Assembly (NCBI RefSeq): GCF_013155275.1
Contig: NZ_JABJXS010000003.1
Location: forward strand, 62,001-126,000
Length of the DNA: 64,000 nt
Reading direction: 5' to 3'
DNA from: Brenneria sp. hezel4-2-4
GTDB taxonomy: Bacteria; Pseudomonadota; Gammaproteobacteria; Enterobacterales; Enterobacteriaceae
A program made the position numbers and the translations under genes. The notes beneath the pieces are model-generated. The model worked only from the letters and a program-made list of their open reading frames with translations. It did not search any database and was not told where the DNA came from. Positions 1 to 9,385 of the stretch are shown here, in pieces (the stretch's first letter is position 1; each line of letters starts with the position of its first letter).

Positions 1-54
1 CAAAAATCCTACTCTCAGTGGAGAGCATTATCAGCGGGCAATTTACCTGAGTAG
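1..54 (+). CDS. C-terminal tail of a TRAP substrate-binding protein (partial)
   Basis: Frame 1 is open from the window edge and ends at a TAG at 52-54, giving 17 residues that start QKSYSQW. It sits just upstream of dctQ and dctM homologues, where a dctP gene is expected, and the Trp-containing amphipathic end is compatible with that family. The tail alone is too short to prove the family. The assignment is inferred from position. Confidence 0.4.
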   Translation, partial: QKSYSQWRALSAGNLPE

Positions 55-68
55 TCTGCATAGTGCTC

Positions 69-92
69 AGCAGCGGGTTATGGCCCGCTGCT
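69..92 (+). promoter_or_regulatory. Intergenic hairpin between dctP tail and dctQ
   Basis: AGCAGCGGG (69-77) and CCCGCTGCT (84-92) form a perfect 9-bp stem with a 6-base loop. No T-run follows. Such stems between dctP and dctQM commonly protect the upstream mRNA 3' end or partly attenuate transcription, so that binding protein exceeds permease; that role is inferred here. Confidence 0.55.
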
Positions 93-111
93 TTCCATAA
101 GGAATCTTTTT

Positions 112-648
112 ATGGTTAACCGACTCTATAAACTGGCCAATATTATTGATGCGATTCTGCTGAAGACCGGTCGGATTTGCGCCTGGTTTCTGATACCGCT
201 TACCTTGGTTACGCTGTATGACGTCGTTTCCCGACGGTTTGGCGGTATTGGCTCCACCGGATTGCAAGAAGCGGAATGGCATCTGCACACCTTACTGTTT
301 ATTTTCCTGTTCGCCGGGGTCATGGTGAAGGATATGAATGTGCGTGTCGATGTGTTCAGGGAGAATTTCAGCGAGAAAACCAGACTCCGTGTGGATCTTT
401 TCGGCGCGCTGTTTCTTGCCCTGCCTTACCTTATTGCGGTGATTTATTTTGGCTATCATTTCGCCTTGATGTCTTTTGAACAAGGAGAAGGATCTATTTC
501 CAGCCATGGTTTACCGCATCGCTGGATAATTAAGGCCACTATTCCGATTGGAATGACGCTATTATTATTAGCCACCCTCAGCCGTATTATTAATATCTGC
601 CGGCAATTACATACGTTATCCACATCTTCATCGGGGAATCCATCATGA
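112..648 (+). CDS. TRAP transporter small permease subunit (DctQ family)
   Basis: This 178-residue protein has four hydrophobic segments (about residues 20-45, 60-80, 100-125 and 140-160), the topology of DctQ, the small membrane subunit of tripartite ATP-independent periplasmic transporters. It forms the inner-membrane permease with DctM, driven by a sodium or proton gradient. An AGGAATC ribosome site lies just upstream. Its stop overlaps the dctM start (ATGA), so the two are translationally coupled. The nearby sugar-acid oxidoreductase genes suggest a hexonate or keto-acid substrate, but the substrate cannot be read from the sequence. Confidence 0.85.
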   Translation: MVNRLYKLANIIDAILLKTGRICAWFLIPLTLVTLYDVVSRRFGGIGSTGLQEAEWHLHTLLFIFLFAGVMVKDMNVRVDVFRENFSEKTRLRVDLFGALFLALPYLIAVIYFGYHFALMSFEQGEGSISSHGLPHRWIIKATIPIGMTLLLLATLSRIINICRQLHTLSTSSSGNPS

Positions 649-2129
649 GTGCCTCTGTTACAGTCATGGGGAAAAAGTCTCCGCGCCGTAAAGCGTTAGG
701 TTGCGTGGTGTTTGCGTTGCTGCTTATTTTCGTTGTGGTTGGGGTTATTCGCTCGGATCTGGATGCCGGATACCTAATTCCCATTGCGATGTTTTTAACA
801 TTATCCGTGCTGATTTTTTCCGGTTATCCGGTGGCTTATGTATTAGGGGGAACAGGAATGCTGTTTGGCTTTATCGCCAGCCAGTACGATCTGTTTTCCA
901 TGATTGAGTTTTTTAATATCCTGCCGCGAGCCTGGCAACAGCTTGCGGAAAACCTGACGCTGGTCGCCGGGCCGATGTTTATCTTCATGGGGATACTGCT
1001 GGAGCGCAGCGGCATTGCGGTGGATCTGCTCGATGCTATTCGTATCCTGACCAAACGCGTGCCCGGCGGCATGGCGCTGGGCGTTGTGTTGATCGGCGGG
1101 ATCCTGGGCGCAACGACCGGCGTGGTGTCGGCCACGGTAATTATGATGACGACGCTGGCGTTGCCCAGTATGCAGCGGGCCGGGTATTCGAACGCGCTGT
1201 CGTGCGGCACGATCGCCGCGGCAGGGACGATCGGCATTATCATCCCGCCTTCCGTTATGCTGGTTTTTATGGGCGATGTGCTACAGGTCTCCATCGGCCG
1301 TCTGTTTATGGCGACGATCGGGCCGGCGTTGCTTAATCTGGCGCTCTATATCGTGCTGGTTATCACTCTCGGCTTCTTTTTTCCGAAACTGGCGCCTAAA
1401 GCCGTGGACGTGCCGGAATACACGATCAAGCAAACCCTGCTTATTATTGTTCGCGGGATTCTGGCCCCGGTATTCTTGATTTTTATGGTGTTGGGATCGA
1501 TCTTCGCCGGTTGGGCGACGCCGACGGAAGCCGCGGCGGTTGGCGCGCTGGGCGCGTTTATTCTGACGCTGGTCAAACGCCGCTTCACCTTTGCCATGCT
1601 GTATGACGTGGTACAGAGCACCGCATTCGTCTCGGCGATGATCTTCTTTATTGTGTTTGGCGCGACGGTGTTCTCCTACGTTTTTCGCTCTATCGGTGGT
1701 GAGCATTTATTGATTGATGCCATTGAAGCCGCGGATTTAACGCCATATACCCTGTTAATGGTGCTGGTCGTGGTGACTTTTCTGGTGGGTTTCTTTTTCG
1801 ATTGGATCGAAATTTCGTTAATTTTCCTGCCTATTTTCGGCCCTATTATTGCCCTGATGACATTCGATTTTGAATTTGTCGGGCGGGGCGATGTATTGGT
1901 CTGGTTTGGGGTAATTGTCGGGTTGGTATTACAAACGTCATTTCTGACGCCGCCTTTCGGTTATACGCTGTTATATATGCGCGGCGCGATTACGGATAAA
2001 TCAATAAAAATGACGCAGATTTATACCGGTGTTATTCCCTTTGTTATTCTCCAGTTGATCGTTGTCGGGCTGATTATCGCCTATCCCAATATTGCACTGT
2101 GGTTGCCGGTTTATTTGCTCGGCGGCTAA
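645..2129 (+). CDS. TRAP transporter large permease subunit (DctM family)
   Basis: The 494-residue, highly hydrophobic protein has the DctM signature segments, including GGILGATTGVVSATVIMMTTLALP near residues 148-171 and TPPFGYTLLYMRG near the C-terminus. DctM subunits carry the substrate across the inner membrane together with DctQ and a periplasmic DctP. It is longer than the usual 425-430 residues, partly because of an extra N-terminal membrane segment (about residues 15-35). It overlaps dctQ by four bases. Compare the second, standard-length DctM at 6586-7869. Confidence 0.88.
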   Translation: MSASVTVMGKKSPRRKALGCVVFALLLIFVVVGVIRSDLDAGYLIPIAMFLTLSVLIFSGYPVAYVLGGTGMLFGFIASQYDLFSMIEFFNILPRAWQQLAENLTLVAGPMFIFMGILLERSGIAVDLLDAIRILTKRVPGGMALGVVLIGGILGATTGVVSATVIMMTTLALPSMQRAGYSNALSCGTIAAAGTIGIIIPPSVMLVFMGDVLQVSIGRLFMATIGPALLNLALYIVLVITLGFFFPKLAPKAVDVPEYTIKQTLLIIVRGILAPVFLIFMVLGSIFAGWATPTEAAAVGALGAFILTLVKRRFTFAMLYDVVQSTAFVSAMIFFIVFGATVFSYVFRSIGGEHLLIDAIEAADLTPYTLLMVLVVVTFLVGFFFDWIEISLIFLPIFGPIIALMTFDFEFVGRGDVLVWFGVIVGLVLQTSFLTPPFGYTLLYMRGAITDKSIKMTQIYTGVIPFVILQLIVVGLIIAYPNIALWLPVYLLGG

Positions 2130-2150
2130 TTAAAAGATGAGATAACGAAA

Positions 2151-3164
2151 ATGCAAAGAATCAATTTTGATGTCATGAAAGAGACGGTGAAAAAAGCATT
2201 TTTAAATGCCGGATTAAGTGAACGGAAAGCGGAAATTTGCGCGCAGATTCACACTGAATCCAGCTGCGACGGCATTTATTCACACGGTTTGAATCGCGTC
2301 CCGCGCTTTGTTGATTATGTGAAGAAGGGCTGGGTGGATATCCATGCCGAACCGACGCTGGTTAAATCATTGGGCGTTATTGAAATTTACGATGGCAATC
2401 AAGGTATTGGCATCACCAACGCGCTGTTCGCCGTTGAAAAGGCCGCGGCAATAGCGCGTGAAAATGGCATCGGCATCGTGGCATTGCGTAATACCACGCA
2501 CTGGATGCGGGGCGGCACCTATGGGTGGAAAACGGTGGAGAAAGGGCTGGCGGCGATTTGCTGGACCAATACGGAATCCTGTATGCCGTCATGGGGCGCG
2601 AAAAATACCCGCCTGGGTAATAACCCTTTTGTGATGGCGGTGCCGCGCGACAAAGGGCCGTTGGTGCTGGATATGGCGATGTCGCAATATTCGTACGGCA
2701 AATTGCAGGTCACGCGCCTGAAAGGCGAACGCCTGCCTTTCCCCGGCGGTTACGATACCCAGGGACGGCTGACGGATGAACCCGGCCCGATTGAACAATC
2801 AATGCGTATTCTTCCTACCGGATATTGGAAAGGTTCCGGCATGGCGGTTCTGCTGGATGCCATGGCCGCGCTGCTTTCCGCCGGTCGTCCAACCAATGAG
2901 ATCGATAAGGTAGGCAAGGGCAGCTGTACCGGCGCCAGTCAGATTTTTATGGTTTTTGATCCGGCTCAGCTTGGCGGCAGCGAGTTCAGCAACCGTATGG
3001 CCGACAGCGTGGCTGATTATGTCAAAACGGCGGAACCGGCCGAAGGGCAGAAAGCGGTTTATTACCCGGGGGAACATTCGGCTCAAAACCGCCGTGAAAA
3101 TTTGCAACATGGCATCCCGGTGGACGACGGCGTATGGGCAGAGATCCTGGAATTGGCGAGGTAG
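2151..3164 (+). CDS. YiaK/DlgD-type 2,3-diketo-L-gulonate reductase (malate/lactate dehydrogenase 2 family)
   Basis: The 337-residue protein matches the Ldh_2 (YlbC/YiaK) family of NAD(P)H-dependent 2-oxoacid reductases. It has the family's SHGLNRVPRF segment near residue 44, GIGIVALRNTTHWMRGG near 105 and YWKGSGM near 225, as in E. coli YiaK. E. coli YiaK reduces 2,3-diketo-L-gulonate and is encoded beside the YiaMNO TRAP system, a layout mirrored here. The true substrate may be another keto-sugar acid. It starts 21 bases after dctM and is probably in the same operon. Confidence 0.82.
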   Translation: MQRINFDVMKETVKKAFLNAGLSERKAEICAQIHTESSCDGIYSHGLNRVPRFVDYVKKGWVDIHAEPTLVKSLGVIEIYDGNQGIGITNALFAVEKAAAIARENGIGIVALRNTTHWMRGGTYGWKTVEKGLAAICWTNTESCMPSWGAKNTRLGNNPFVMAVPRDKGPLVLDMAMSQYSYGKLQVTRLKGERLPFPGGYDTQGRLTDEPGPIEQSMRILPTGYWKGSGMAVLLDAMAALLSAGRPTNEIDKVGKGSCTGASQIFMVFDPAQLGGSEFSNRMADSVADYVKTAEPAEGQKAVYYPGEHSAQNRRENLQHGIPVDDGVWAEILELAR

Positions 3165-3215
3165 TTTATAAAACCTTTCCGCGCGGCTTACTGAATTTGA
3201 AATGAGAGTCTTTCG

Positions 3216-4706
3216 ATGAATCTTTCACAAAGCAATCTGCATAAGGTGTCGCAGGGAACGATTGTCCCTGAATATGACCGCAATGTATTGAAAACCCGCA
3301 TCGTGCATCTCGGTTTTGGCGCATTCCACCGGGCTCACCAGGCGGTGTATGCCGACCAGTTGGCCGCCGAGCACGCCAGCGATTGGGGATATTGCGAAGT
3401 CAACCTGATCGGCGGCGAGCAGCAAATTGCCGATCTGAAACAGCAGGACTTACTCTATTCCGTCTGTGAAATGAGCGGCAGCCGCTGGCACGGCCGCGTT
3501 GTGGGGGTGGTTCGTCAGGCTCTCCACGGCGAAGTCGATGGTATTGAGAAGGTGTTCGACGTGATGACGCAACCGGACATTGCCATCGTCTCATTGACGG
3601 TGACGGAGAAAGGGTATTGCTACTTACCGTCAACCGCATCCATTGATATGGATCATCCGTTGATTCAGCACGATCTGGCTCACCCTCGGCGGCCCCATTC
3701 GGCGCCCGGGGTGATTATCGAAGCCCTGCGGCTACGTCGGGAAAAATCGCTGATGCCGTTTTCCGTGATGTCCTGCGACAATATGCCGAATAATGGCGTC
3801 GTCACCCGCAATGTGGTTCTTGCCCTGGCTAAAGCGCAGGATGCCGACCTGGCGGCGTGGATAGAAAACCACGTCAGTTTCCCTTCCACCATGGTCGATC
3901 GGATCGTTCCCGCCATCACGCCGGATTCGTTGGCGAAAATCACCCAGGTTATCGGCGGGATTCAGGATCCGGTGGGCATTGCCTGCGAACCGTTCAGACA
4001 GTGGGTCATTGAAGATAATTTTGTCGCCGGGCGCCCCGCATGGGAGAAGGTCGGGGCTGAACTGGTGACGGATGTGCTGCCTTATGAAGAAATGAAGCTG
4101 AGAATGCTGAATGGCAGCCACTCTTTTCTGGCTTACCTCGGCTATCTGGCGGGTTATCAATACATTGATGAATGTATGCAGGACCGGGACTATGTACGGG
4201 CGGCGCGTCAGCTGATGCTGGATGAGCAGGCGACGACGCTGCATGTCGAGCATGTCGATCTGGACGCTTATGCCGAATCACTGCTTGAGCGCTATCGGAA
4301 TACCGGGCTGAAACACCGTACCTGGCAAATTGCGATGGACGGAACATTGAAGCTGCCGCAGCGTATGCTGGATTCTATTCGCGTCCATCTGGCGAAAGGT
4401 GAGCCGTTCAACCTGCTGGCGTTGGGGGTGGCGGGCTGGATGCGTTACGTCGGCGGCGTGGACGATGCCGGACAACCCATCGACATCAGCGATCCGCAGC
4501 GGGAAAAACTGGCGCAACTGGTTTCACAAAGCGCGGACGGCGAGGCACGCATCAAGGCGTTATTAAGCCTGCGCGACGTATTTGGCAATGACCTGCCGGA
4601 TAATTTGCTTTTCGTGCAACAGGTTGCGGAGGCGTATGCGTTGTTGCAGGCGCATGGCGCAAAGAAATCCGTTGGTTTGGCGTTAGAGAGAATAAATAAA
4701 CGTTGA
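3216..4706 (+). CDS. UxuB/YdfI-type fructuronate reductase (mannitol dehydrogenase family)
   Basis: The 496-residue protein is a polyol-specific long-chain dehydrogenase. It has an N-terminal Rossmann segment ([15 protein letters not shown], residues 29-43), [20 protein letters not shown], and the catalytic [10 protein letters not shown] region (Lys and His of the K-x4-N-x2-H motif) near residue 292. The sequence tracks E. coli UxuB closely along its length. UxuB converts D-fructuronate and D-mannonate using NAD. Beside a YiaK-like reductase and TRAP genes it fits hexuronate or sugar-acid catabolism. Whether mannonate or another aldonate is the substrate is uncertain. Confidence 0.82.
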   Translation: MNLSQSNLHKVSQGTIVPEYDRNVLKTRIVHLGFGAFHRAHQAVYADQLAAEHASDWGYCEVNLIGGEQQIADLKQQDLLYSVCEMSGSRWHGRVVGVVRQALHGEVDGIEKVFDVMTQPDIAIVSLTVTEKGYCYLPSTASIDMDHPLIQHDLAHPRRPHSAPGVIIEALRLRREKSLMPFSVMSCDNMPNNGVVTRNVVLALAKAQDADLAAWIENHVSFPSTMVDRIVPAITPDSLAKITQVIGGIQDPVGIACEPFRQWVIEDNFVAGRPAWEKVGAELVTDVLPYEEMKLRMLNGSHSFLAYLGYLAGYQYIDECMQDRDYVRAARQLMLDEQATTLHVEHVDLDAYAESLLERYRNTGLKHRTWQIAMDGTLKLPQRMLDSIRVHLAKGEPFNLLALGVAGWMRYVGGVDDAGQPIDISDPQREKLAQLVSQSADGEARIKALLSLRDVFGNDLPDNLLFVQQVAEAYALLQAHGAKKSVGLALERINKR

Positions 4707-5020
4707 GTTAATAACCTGTCGGTATAGTCGGGTTATTAATGCATTGATATGAAATAGGTATTTAAAAAAGGAATTGTCTTTCCACGAGAAAATAAAGCTA
4801 ATCGTTGCGTTGGTTTATTTTAATGGGGAGCGCTGTAGCAGTGTTATATGAAAGAGTAACCCTAACTCATTCGTGCCGGTATAGGTGATCGTTGTCACAA
4901 AATATGATCCGGCTTATGGCATCAATATCCCCGTTCCCCGGGTTTTCCCGGGGATATCAGGGCGGAGGTTATGCAAAGGTGCCGGTTTAAAACCCCTACT
5001 TTTCCTTTGGAGAATAAAAA
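4707..5020 (+). promoter_or_regulatory. Intergenic region with two hairpins upstream of the second TRAP operon
   Basis: A 9-bp inverted repeat (TTAATAACC at 4708-4716 with GGTTATTAA at 4731-4739) directly follows the reductase stop and may end or stabilise that transcript, although no T-run follows. A second stem, CCCCGGG at 4936-4942 with CCCGGGG at 4947-4953 and a TTTT loop, lies in the leader of the next operon. A short possible leader ORF at 4971-5039 overlaps the next gene start. No promoter was identified with confidence. Confidence 0.5.
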
Positions 5021-6049
5021 ATGTCAAACGATACATTAAGATTAAAAAGTGAAATCATTCATATATCTCCGCAACGAATGTTTAAAAAAATGGTATTCGG
5101 GACGTTGCTTTCGCTCTTTGCGGTTTCTTCGCTGGCGGCAAAAACCTATGAATTTAATTTGAGCACCGCCCTGGCGCCTGACGACCCTATTTATGCCGGG
5201 TTTAAGGAGTTTAAGAAAAATGTTGAGCAACGTACTGATAAACAGGTGAGAGTAAGGCTGTTTCCCAGTGGTCAGTTGGGGGCCGATGGGGAATTGATTC
5301 AACAGGCTCAGGTCGGAAGTAACGTCGGCGTGCTGACCGATGGCGGCAGGTTGGCGCAATTTGTACCTGAGTTGGCGATACTTAACGCTCCTTTCTTGTT
5401 ATCGAACTATGAAGAGGCTTCAAAGCTGGTCTCAACGCCGCTTTTCAAGGGATGGGAATCCCAGTTGCAGAGCAAGTCAGGTCTGGTCAGCCTCTCGTTC
5501 AACTGGTATCAGGGCTCCCGCATGATGATCACCAAAAAACCGTTCTCTACGCCAGCGGATTTGAGGGGCGTCAGGGTAAGGGTGCCGGATGCGCCTATTG
5601 TGATTGAAATGATCAATTGCATGGGCGGCGCGCCGACGCCGATGGCCTGGTCTGAAGTCTATTCCGCGGTGCAGACCGGCGTAGTGGATGCCGCGGAAGC
5701 GCACCCGACTGCGTTGTATGGCTCCAAGCTCCATGAAGTGGCCAAATATATCACCAAGACCAACCACTACCATTTAATGACCTCTATTGTGGTCGGCAGT
5801 AAATGGTTCGATCAGCTTCCCGCCGAGTTTCAGCAGATACTTCATGAAGAATCTTACAATGCCGGAGCCTATGCGTCTCAGAAGATCATCGAGGAGAGCA
5901 ATGCGGTGCTGGATAGAATGGCAAAAGGCGGGGCGACGATCGCGACCATCGATTTAGCGCCTTTTACTCAATCCTGCGCCAACGTACCCAATAAGCTCGG
6001 CCTGGAACAAGCCCGGGTCAGTCTGCAACAGGCTCTTGATATTCAGTAA
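5021..6049 (+). CDS. TRAP transporter periplasmic substrate-binding protein (DctP family)
   Basis: This 342-residue protein is a DctP-type binding protein. After a hydrophobic secretion signal (MVFGTLLSLFAVSSLAA) the mature part starts KTYEFNLSTALAPDDP. The family's conserved region around residues 165-190 (RMMITKKPFSTPADLRGVRVR, with the carboxylate-binding Arg) is present. The first ATG has a good GGAG site, which gives an unusually long N-region; an ATG at 5078 (MFKKMVFG) gives a normal signal peptide but lacks a clear ribosome site. It feeds the DctQM pair that follows. Confidence 0.87.
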   Translation: MSNDTLRLKSEIIHISPQRMFKKMVFGTLLSLFAVSSLAAKTYEFNLSTALAPDDPIYAGFKEFKKNVEQRTDKQVRVRLFPSGQLGADGELIQQAQVGSNVGVLTDGGRLAQFVPELAILNAPFLLSNYEEASKLVSTPLFKGWESQLQSKSGLVSLSFNWYQGSRMMITKKPFSTPADLRGVRVRVPDAPIVIEMINCMGGAPTPMAWSEVYSAVQTGVVDAAEAHPTALYGSKLHEVAKYITKTNHYHLMTSIVVGSKWFDQLPAEFQQILHEESYNAGAYASQKIIEESNAVLDRMAKGGATIATIDLAPFTQSCANVPNKLGLEQARVSLQQALDIQ

Positions 6050-6109
6050 TCGTCATGAGCATTTCCACAGTCCCGTCCTGGCGGCGGGACGTTGTTTGAG
6101 AGATCGCAG

Positions 6110-6589
6110 ATGAAAAAAATTATCAAAATAGAAATAGCCATCGCAAAAATCATGTTTATCATCATGGTGATACTTATTTTGGTTGCGGCGATTGGGCGTT
6201 GTGTGGGGCACCCATTAATCTGGTCTATCGAAATATCGATGGTGCTATTTGCATGGGTCAGCATGTTCTCTATTCATTATGCCCAGGCTAATCACCGCAA
6301 TATGGGAATCGATTTTTTATCCAAACGTTTGCCCGAAAAAATACAAAACGCGATTGATTATCTTAATAAAATTCTGATTATTTCCTTTCTTGGTTTCGGC
6401 GCCTATGCGGGATATCTCTTTACCTGGGATACGCGGGCTCACGTATTGCCGGTTTCGGAAATTAGCCATATCTTCCTGAGCGCCGCGGTTCCGACGGGGT
6501 GCTTGTTGATTATGTTTACCTGCATTGAACAACTGATTGAGAAAGTAAATTCCACCAGAGCGTCTTCTGTAGAAGGGAACTTATCATGA
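6110..6589 (+). CDS. TRAP transporter small permease subunit (DctQ family)
   Basis: This is a protein of about 159 residues with four membrane segments and the DctQ-like motif VLFAWVSMFSIHYAQANHRNMGID in the middle. The start is set at the ATG after a GAGAG site; a TTG at 6092 is possible but poorer. It follows dctP by 60 bases, and its stop overlaps the start of dctM. The role is the small inner-membrane subunit of the second TRAP system in the window. Confidence 0.85.
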   Translation: MKKIIKIEIAIAKIMFIIMVILILVAAIGRCVGHPLIWSIEISMVLFAWVSMFSIHYAQANHRNMGIDFLSKRLPEKIQNAIDYLNKILIISFLGFGAYAGYLFTWDTRAHVLPVSEISHIFLSAAVPTGCLLIMFTCIEQLIEKVNSTRASSVEGNLS

Positions 6590-7869
6590 TGTGGTTAACT
6601 GGCTTGTTGTTTGTACTGTTTATGCTGATGGGAATGCCGGTTGGATTCGTCATTGCCCTATCAAGCCTGGCCTATTTTTTTACTTCCGACTTTTTACCTC
6701 TGGGGATCGCCTTTCAAAAATTTGCGGCGCCGACACAGTCATTCCCGATGATTGCCGTTCCGTTGTTTATTCTGGTAGGGAATTTACTGACGCGTACCGG
6801 CATTACCGAAAGATTATTGGATTTTGCCCGTTTGTTAACCGGGTGGATGATCGGCGGACTGGCGCAAATTAACGTATTACTGGCTATGTTAATGGGGGGC
6901 GTGGCGGGTTCGGCGGTGGCCGACGCCTCCATGCAGTCACGTATGCTGGGCTTCTCGATGATTGCCCGGGGTTATCCGCGCGCCTACACGGCGGTGGTTA
7001 TCGCTTTCGCGTCATTGATAACCGCCACGTTACCGCCCAGCATCCTGCTGATCTTGTTTGGTTTTGTCGGAAATGTGTCGATTGGCAAGCTATTCCTGGC
7101 CGGCATTATCCCCGGTTTTCTGCTCACCATCACCCTGATGATCACCAATTACATCATGGCCCGCAGGATGAAGATCCAGCCGGAAACGTTATCAAAACCG
7201 ACATTCAAAGAAGTTTGGGTTAGCTTCCGGCGGGGATTTTGGGCATTGATGTTTCCCGTTATTCTGATTGTCGTGATTCGTTTAGGGCTGTTTACGACCT
7301 CGGAAGCCGGTGCTTTCATCGTGCTGTATGCGCTGATTGTCGGCGGACTGATCTATAAGGAGCTCACCTGGCAGGGCATTCTTGATACGCTGACGGAAAC
7401 GTTAGGCGATCTCGGTATTGTTATGCTGCTGGTGATGGCCGCCTTTATTCTCGGACATATCAGCGTATTGGATCAACTGCCTCAGGCAATGACCGAGTTG
7501 ATTACTGATTTTACCGAGAGCCCGACGGGTATCATGCTGTTGATTTTTGCCCTGGTGCTGATTATCGGCATGGTATTGGATGCCAGCCCGCTTATCTTAT
7601 TATTGACGCCGATATTGCTGCCGATTGTGACAGAGATTGGTTATGACCCCATTCACTTCGGCATTATGTTCATCACCTTGACATTGCTCGGGGCAAATAC
7701 GCCGCCGGTCGGGATCTGTATGTATACGGTTTGCGGCATTTTGAAATGCGACACGCTGCACTTTATGCGCGCCTCTGTTCCCTATTTAATTTCTTTCCTG
7801 GTCTTCGTCGGTATTCTGTTTATTTTTCCGCAGACGGTACTGTTCCTGCCTAATCTGCTGATGCCATAA
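6586..7869 (+). CDS. TRAP transporter large permease subunit (DctM family)
   Basis: At 427 residues this is the standard DctM length. Family segments include AVPLFILVGNLLTRTGITERLLDFARLLTGWMIGGLAQ near residue 60, the ADASMQSRMLG loop, ITATLPPSILLILFG near 145, and NTPPVGICMYTVCGI near 365. It forms the transport channel with the preceding DctQ. It overlaps that gene by four bases (ATGA). Together 5021-7869 encode a complete DctPQM transporter. Confidence 0.9.
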   Translation: MMWLTGLLFVLFMLMGMPVGFVIALSSLAYFFTSDFLPLGIAFQKFAAPTQSFPMIAVPLFILVGNLLTRTGITERLLDFARLLTGWMIGGLAQINVLLAMLMGGVAGSAVADASMQSRMLGFSMIARGYPRAYTAVVIAFASLITATLPPSILLILFGFVGNVSIGKLFLAGIIPGFLLTITLMITNYIMARRMKIQPETLSKPTFKEVWVSFRRGFWALMFPVILIVVIRLGLFTTSEAGAFIVLYALIVGGLIYKELTWQGILDTLTETLGDLGIVMLLVMAAFILGHISVLDQLPQAMTELITDFTESPTGIMLLIFALVLIIGMVLDASPLILLLTPILLPIVTEIGYDPIHFGIMFITLTLLGANTPPVGICMYTVCGILKCDTLHFMRASVPYLISFLVFVGILFIFPQTVLFLPNLLMP

Positions 7870-7927
7870 ACCAGGGGGAAATAATGTACGGTTCGCTAAC
7901 GTATTAGCCGATTCTGATAATCGCCTC

Positions 7928-7955
7928 ACTATACTGCCGATGGCGGCAGTATAGT
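7928..7955 (+). terminator. Hairpin after the second TRAP operon
   Basis: ACTATACTGCC (7928-7938) pairs perfectly with GGCAGTATAGT (7945-7955), an 11-bp stem 59 bases after the dctM stop and before the GntR gene. There is no clear T-run, so it may be a 3'-end stabiliser rather than a classical intrinsic terminator. Confidence 0.55.
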
Positions 7956-8097
7956 ATTCCAGTATGCAGACTGTGTCGTATCGCCGGCATAAACATGGGC
8001 GTATCACGCCAGATTTATACCGGGAAAATAAGATAGATATGGCCCTGAGTATGCATGTATCATCAATCAATAAATATTTTGGGTAGAAAGCAGCGGT

Positions 8098-8775
8098 ATG
8101 GATACGATCAATAACAGTGAACCTGTAAACCAACAGATTTATCGCGTGCTGCGTAAAGATATTGTGGAATGCAATATTTCGCCGGGGAAGCTGCTGTCCG
8201 AGAAAGAAATATCAACGCGTTTTGCCGTATCGCGTCAGCCGGTCAGAGAGGCGTTCATCAAGCTGGCTGATGTCGGGCTGGTACAGATCCTGCCGCAGCG
8301 CGGCACCTTTGTGATGAAAATTTCCGAACAGCGGGTGGCCGATGCCCGTTTCATCCGTCAGGCGCTGGAGTGCGCGATCGTGCGCCGCGCCGCGGAGTCG
8401 GTCACCGATGAGCAACTGTTGATGCTGGAACATAACTTGCGCCGCCAGGAACTGGCGGCGCAGAACCAACAGATGCGCGAGTTTCTCAGCCTGGATGATA
8501 GCTTTCATCAATTTCTGACGCAGATTGCAAATTGCCCGCTGGCGTGGGAAACCATTGAGTCGATTAAAGCGACAATGGACCGGGTGCGCTTTCTCAGTTT
8601 AAGTCAGGTTTCCCCGCCGATGAGCCTGATTCAGCAACATTATCTTATTTTCAACGGGTTGAAAGCCCGCGATCCCGATGCGGCGGAAAGGGCGATTCGT
8701 GAACATTTGCAGGAATTGATTTACTCGATTACGCCCATTGCCGAGCAGAACAGCGATTGGTTCGAGCATGCCTGA
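8098..8775 (+). CDS. GntR-family (FadR/FCD type) transcriptional regulator
   Basis: The 225-residue protein has an N-terminal winged helix (residues about 12-75, with EKEISTRFAVSRQPVREAFIKLADVGLVQILPQRGTFV), the GntR signature. An all-helical FCD ligand domain follows (about 85-215), with the metal-binding Asp/His positions likely in DDSFHQFL and the H near 185. FCD regulators of this kind repress sugar-acid uptake and catabolic genes until an acid ligand binds. Its position directly after the TRAP genes suggests it controls region 1-7869; this is inference. Confidence 0.85.
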   Translation: MDTINNSEPVNQQIYRVLRKDIVECNISPGKLLSEKEISTRFAVSRQPVREAFIKLADVGLVQILPQRGTFVMKISEQRVADARFIRQALECAIVRRAAESVTDEQLLMLEHNLRRQELAAQNQQMREFLSLDDSFHQFLTQIANCPLAWETIESIKATMDRVRFLSLSQVSPPMSLIQQHYLIFNGLKARDPDAAERAIREHLQELIYSITPIAEQNSDWFEHA

Positions 8776-8818
8776 TTTTAGCTCAGCTGGGCGGAGGGAT
8801 GCTTATTGAGACACAATA

Positions 8819-8841
8819 TCGGGCGACGGAACGGCGCCCGA
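8819..8841 (+). terminator. Candidate 3' hairpin of the GntR gene
   Basis: TCGGGCG (8819-8825) pairs with CGCCCGA (8835-8841), 43 bases after the regulator stop. No T-run follows. It may serve either flanking gene, since the small gene on the other strand ends 82 bases further on. Confidence 0.4.
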
Positions 8842-8922
8842 ATAACCGGAGCGGGGTCGTAAAGACTAAAATAATTCGACCCGCCAGCGTACATGCAACG
8901 TGAAGCATGACGAGTATAAACG

Positions 8923-9129
8923 TCAGGTGCGCCCAAGACGCATCAGTTCTTCCGGGGCAAAATAGCCGCTTACGCCCTGTAGCTCGACGCATTTTGAACG
9001 GCGCACTTCTTCTCGTTTCAGATTTTCCGCATGGATCGCCGCAATGGTTCCAACCAGGCGGGAACCGGCTTGCATAACACGGCAGCCGGAATCGATCGGA
9101 TTTCTATATCTGTCATACGCTTTGTACAC
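8923..9129 (-). CDS. Small protein of unknown function
   Basis: The chosen start is a GTG with a perfect AAGGAGG site five bases upstream, giving 68 residues beginning with Met-YKAYDRYRNPIDSG. A TTG or other start further upstream (to 9162) has no comparable site. The protein is hydrophilic, with no signal or membrane segment, and ends YFAPEELMRLGRT. I do not recognise a family. The strong ribosome site and codon quality argue that it is real. It stands alone on the minus strand between the GntR gene and the dmlA-like gene. Confidence 0.65.
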   Translation of the reverse strand: MYKAYDRYRNPIDSGCRVMQAGSRLVGTIAAIHAENLKREEVRRSKCVELQGVSGYFAPEELMRLGRT

Positions 9130-9385
9130 GTTAACCTCCTTCGCTTGACGATAAAATCGCATCGATCCTACTGCCGTGAAAAAATCATCACCAGCGGATT
9201 GGGGTTTTTATAGAAAGTCCGTCTATAAATCAGCTTGCTATTAACCGGTGTTGCTAAAAAATGTGGTGTAGATCACTATTTTAGCCTATCAACAATATCG
9301 TGTTAACACCGACTGGGGCGTTGATACGCGCCTTTTTATGGGTTAACGCCAGTAAATCGCCGGAACAGCAAGCCGGTTTTTTCTG

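Noticed and set aside
9300-9345. A GGCG/CGCC stem followed by TTTTT
   Set aside because: The stem is only four pairs and no plus-strand gene ends nearby, so I do not call a terminator.
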